A stretch of 43,211 nucleotides of DNA, from NCBI GenBank assembly GCA_016200135.1, contig JACQFI010000118.1:1-43211 (forward strand), written 5' to 3'. How positions within the stretch are numbered: position 1 is the stretch's first letter; each line of letters starts with the position of its first letter. The position numbers were made by a program, and so were the translations under genes. Of this stretch, positions 43,114-43,211 are shown piece after piece. The DNA comes from Planctomycetota bacterium. Lineage in GTDB: Bacteria; Planctomycetota; SZUA-567; H5-PLA8. The notes beneath the pieces were generated by a model, which did no database searches, had not been told where the DNA came from, and saw only the letters and a program-made list of their open reading frames with translations.

Positions 43114-43211
43114 TTGTCCTGAAAGGACAACAGGTGATAGCCCAGGGCAAGGCCCGAGCCATCGGGCCGCCGCCCTGGGTATGCGGCCCTCCCCCCTCGG
43201 TCCCCCCTCCC
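43114..43211. repeat. Compound hairpin repeat and C/G-rich run at right end
   Basis: TTGTCCT-gaa-AGGACAA (43114-43130) is followed by nested arms CCCAGGGC/GCCCTGGG (43141-43179) and GGCCCGA/TCGGGCC (43151-43168). A C-rich run then goes to the end, resembling the repeats at 1-37 and 29837-29926. The stretch 42969-43113 shows no gene. Confidence 0.65.

Overview
The window is GC-rich and gene-dense. It looks like a contig from a PVC-type bacterium, most likely Planctomycetota or a relative such as Lentisphaerota or Kiritimatiellota. The support is indirect: an ECF sigma factor carrying its own C-terminal membrane and sensor regions, a second ECF sigma factor coupled to a FecR-like membrane protein, several secreted PQQ-type beta-propellers with WRGP N-termini, a Hanks-type Ser/Thr kinase, an M81 peptidase, GntR/LacI-type regulators and hopanoid side-chain genes. 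No rRNA, tRNA, CRISPR array or transposase gene was seen, so the taxonomy is inference.

Layout. 0.3-9.2 kb is mostly signalling and envelope: sigma factor with a PepSY-like tail, a secreted protein with the same tail domain, Ser/Thr kinase, response regulator, ARPP-1-like secreted protein, discoidin-like protein, and an ECF/FecR pair with overlapping ATGA. 9.3-15.1 kb holds a secreted metzincin with PKD and FN3 domains, an EF-hand-like secreted protein, an FmdB zinc ribbon and TPR-like proteins. 15.2-23 kb is metabolic: HpnH (adenosylhopane synthesis), DeoC, membrane proteins, OsmC, an M81 peptidase, an HpnG-like nucleosidase and a lone RnfD/NqrB-like protein. HpnH and the HpnG-like enzyme would act consecutively. 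23-31.8 kb is a mosaic: two zinc alcohol dehydrogenases, an AraC regulator and an FAD oxidoreductase are interleaved with three visibly AT-rich segments (part of a membrane protein, an Imm21-like immunity gene and a small unknown gene). 32-43 kb is dominated by PQQ-type beta-propellers: one alone, one in a GntR-regulator/triple jelly-roll/propeller operon, and one broken by an in-frame TGA and facing a second GntR/LacI-like regulator. An AAA+ ATPase sits among them.

The most striking non-coding feature is the density and variety of dispersed inverted repeats. I count about nine families, most present as paired arms or nested hairpins between genes. One supplies the N-terminal codons of a secreted protein. 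The C/G-rich family lies at the left end of the window and similar sequence lies at the right end, so the contig probably broke at repeats.
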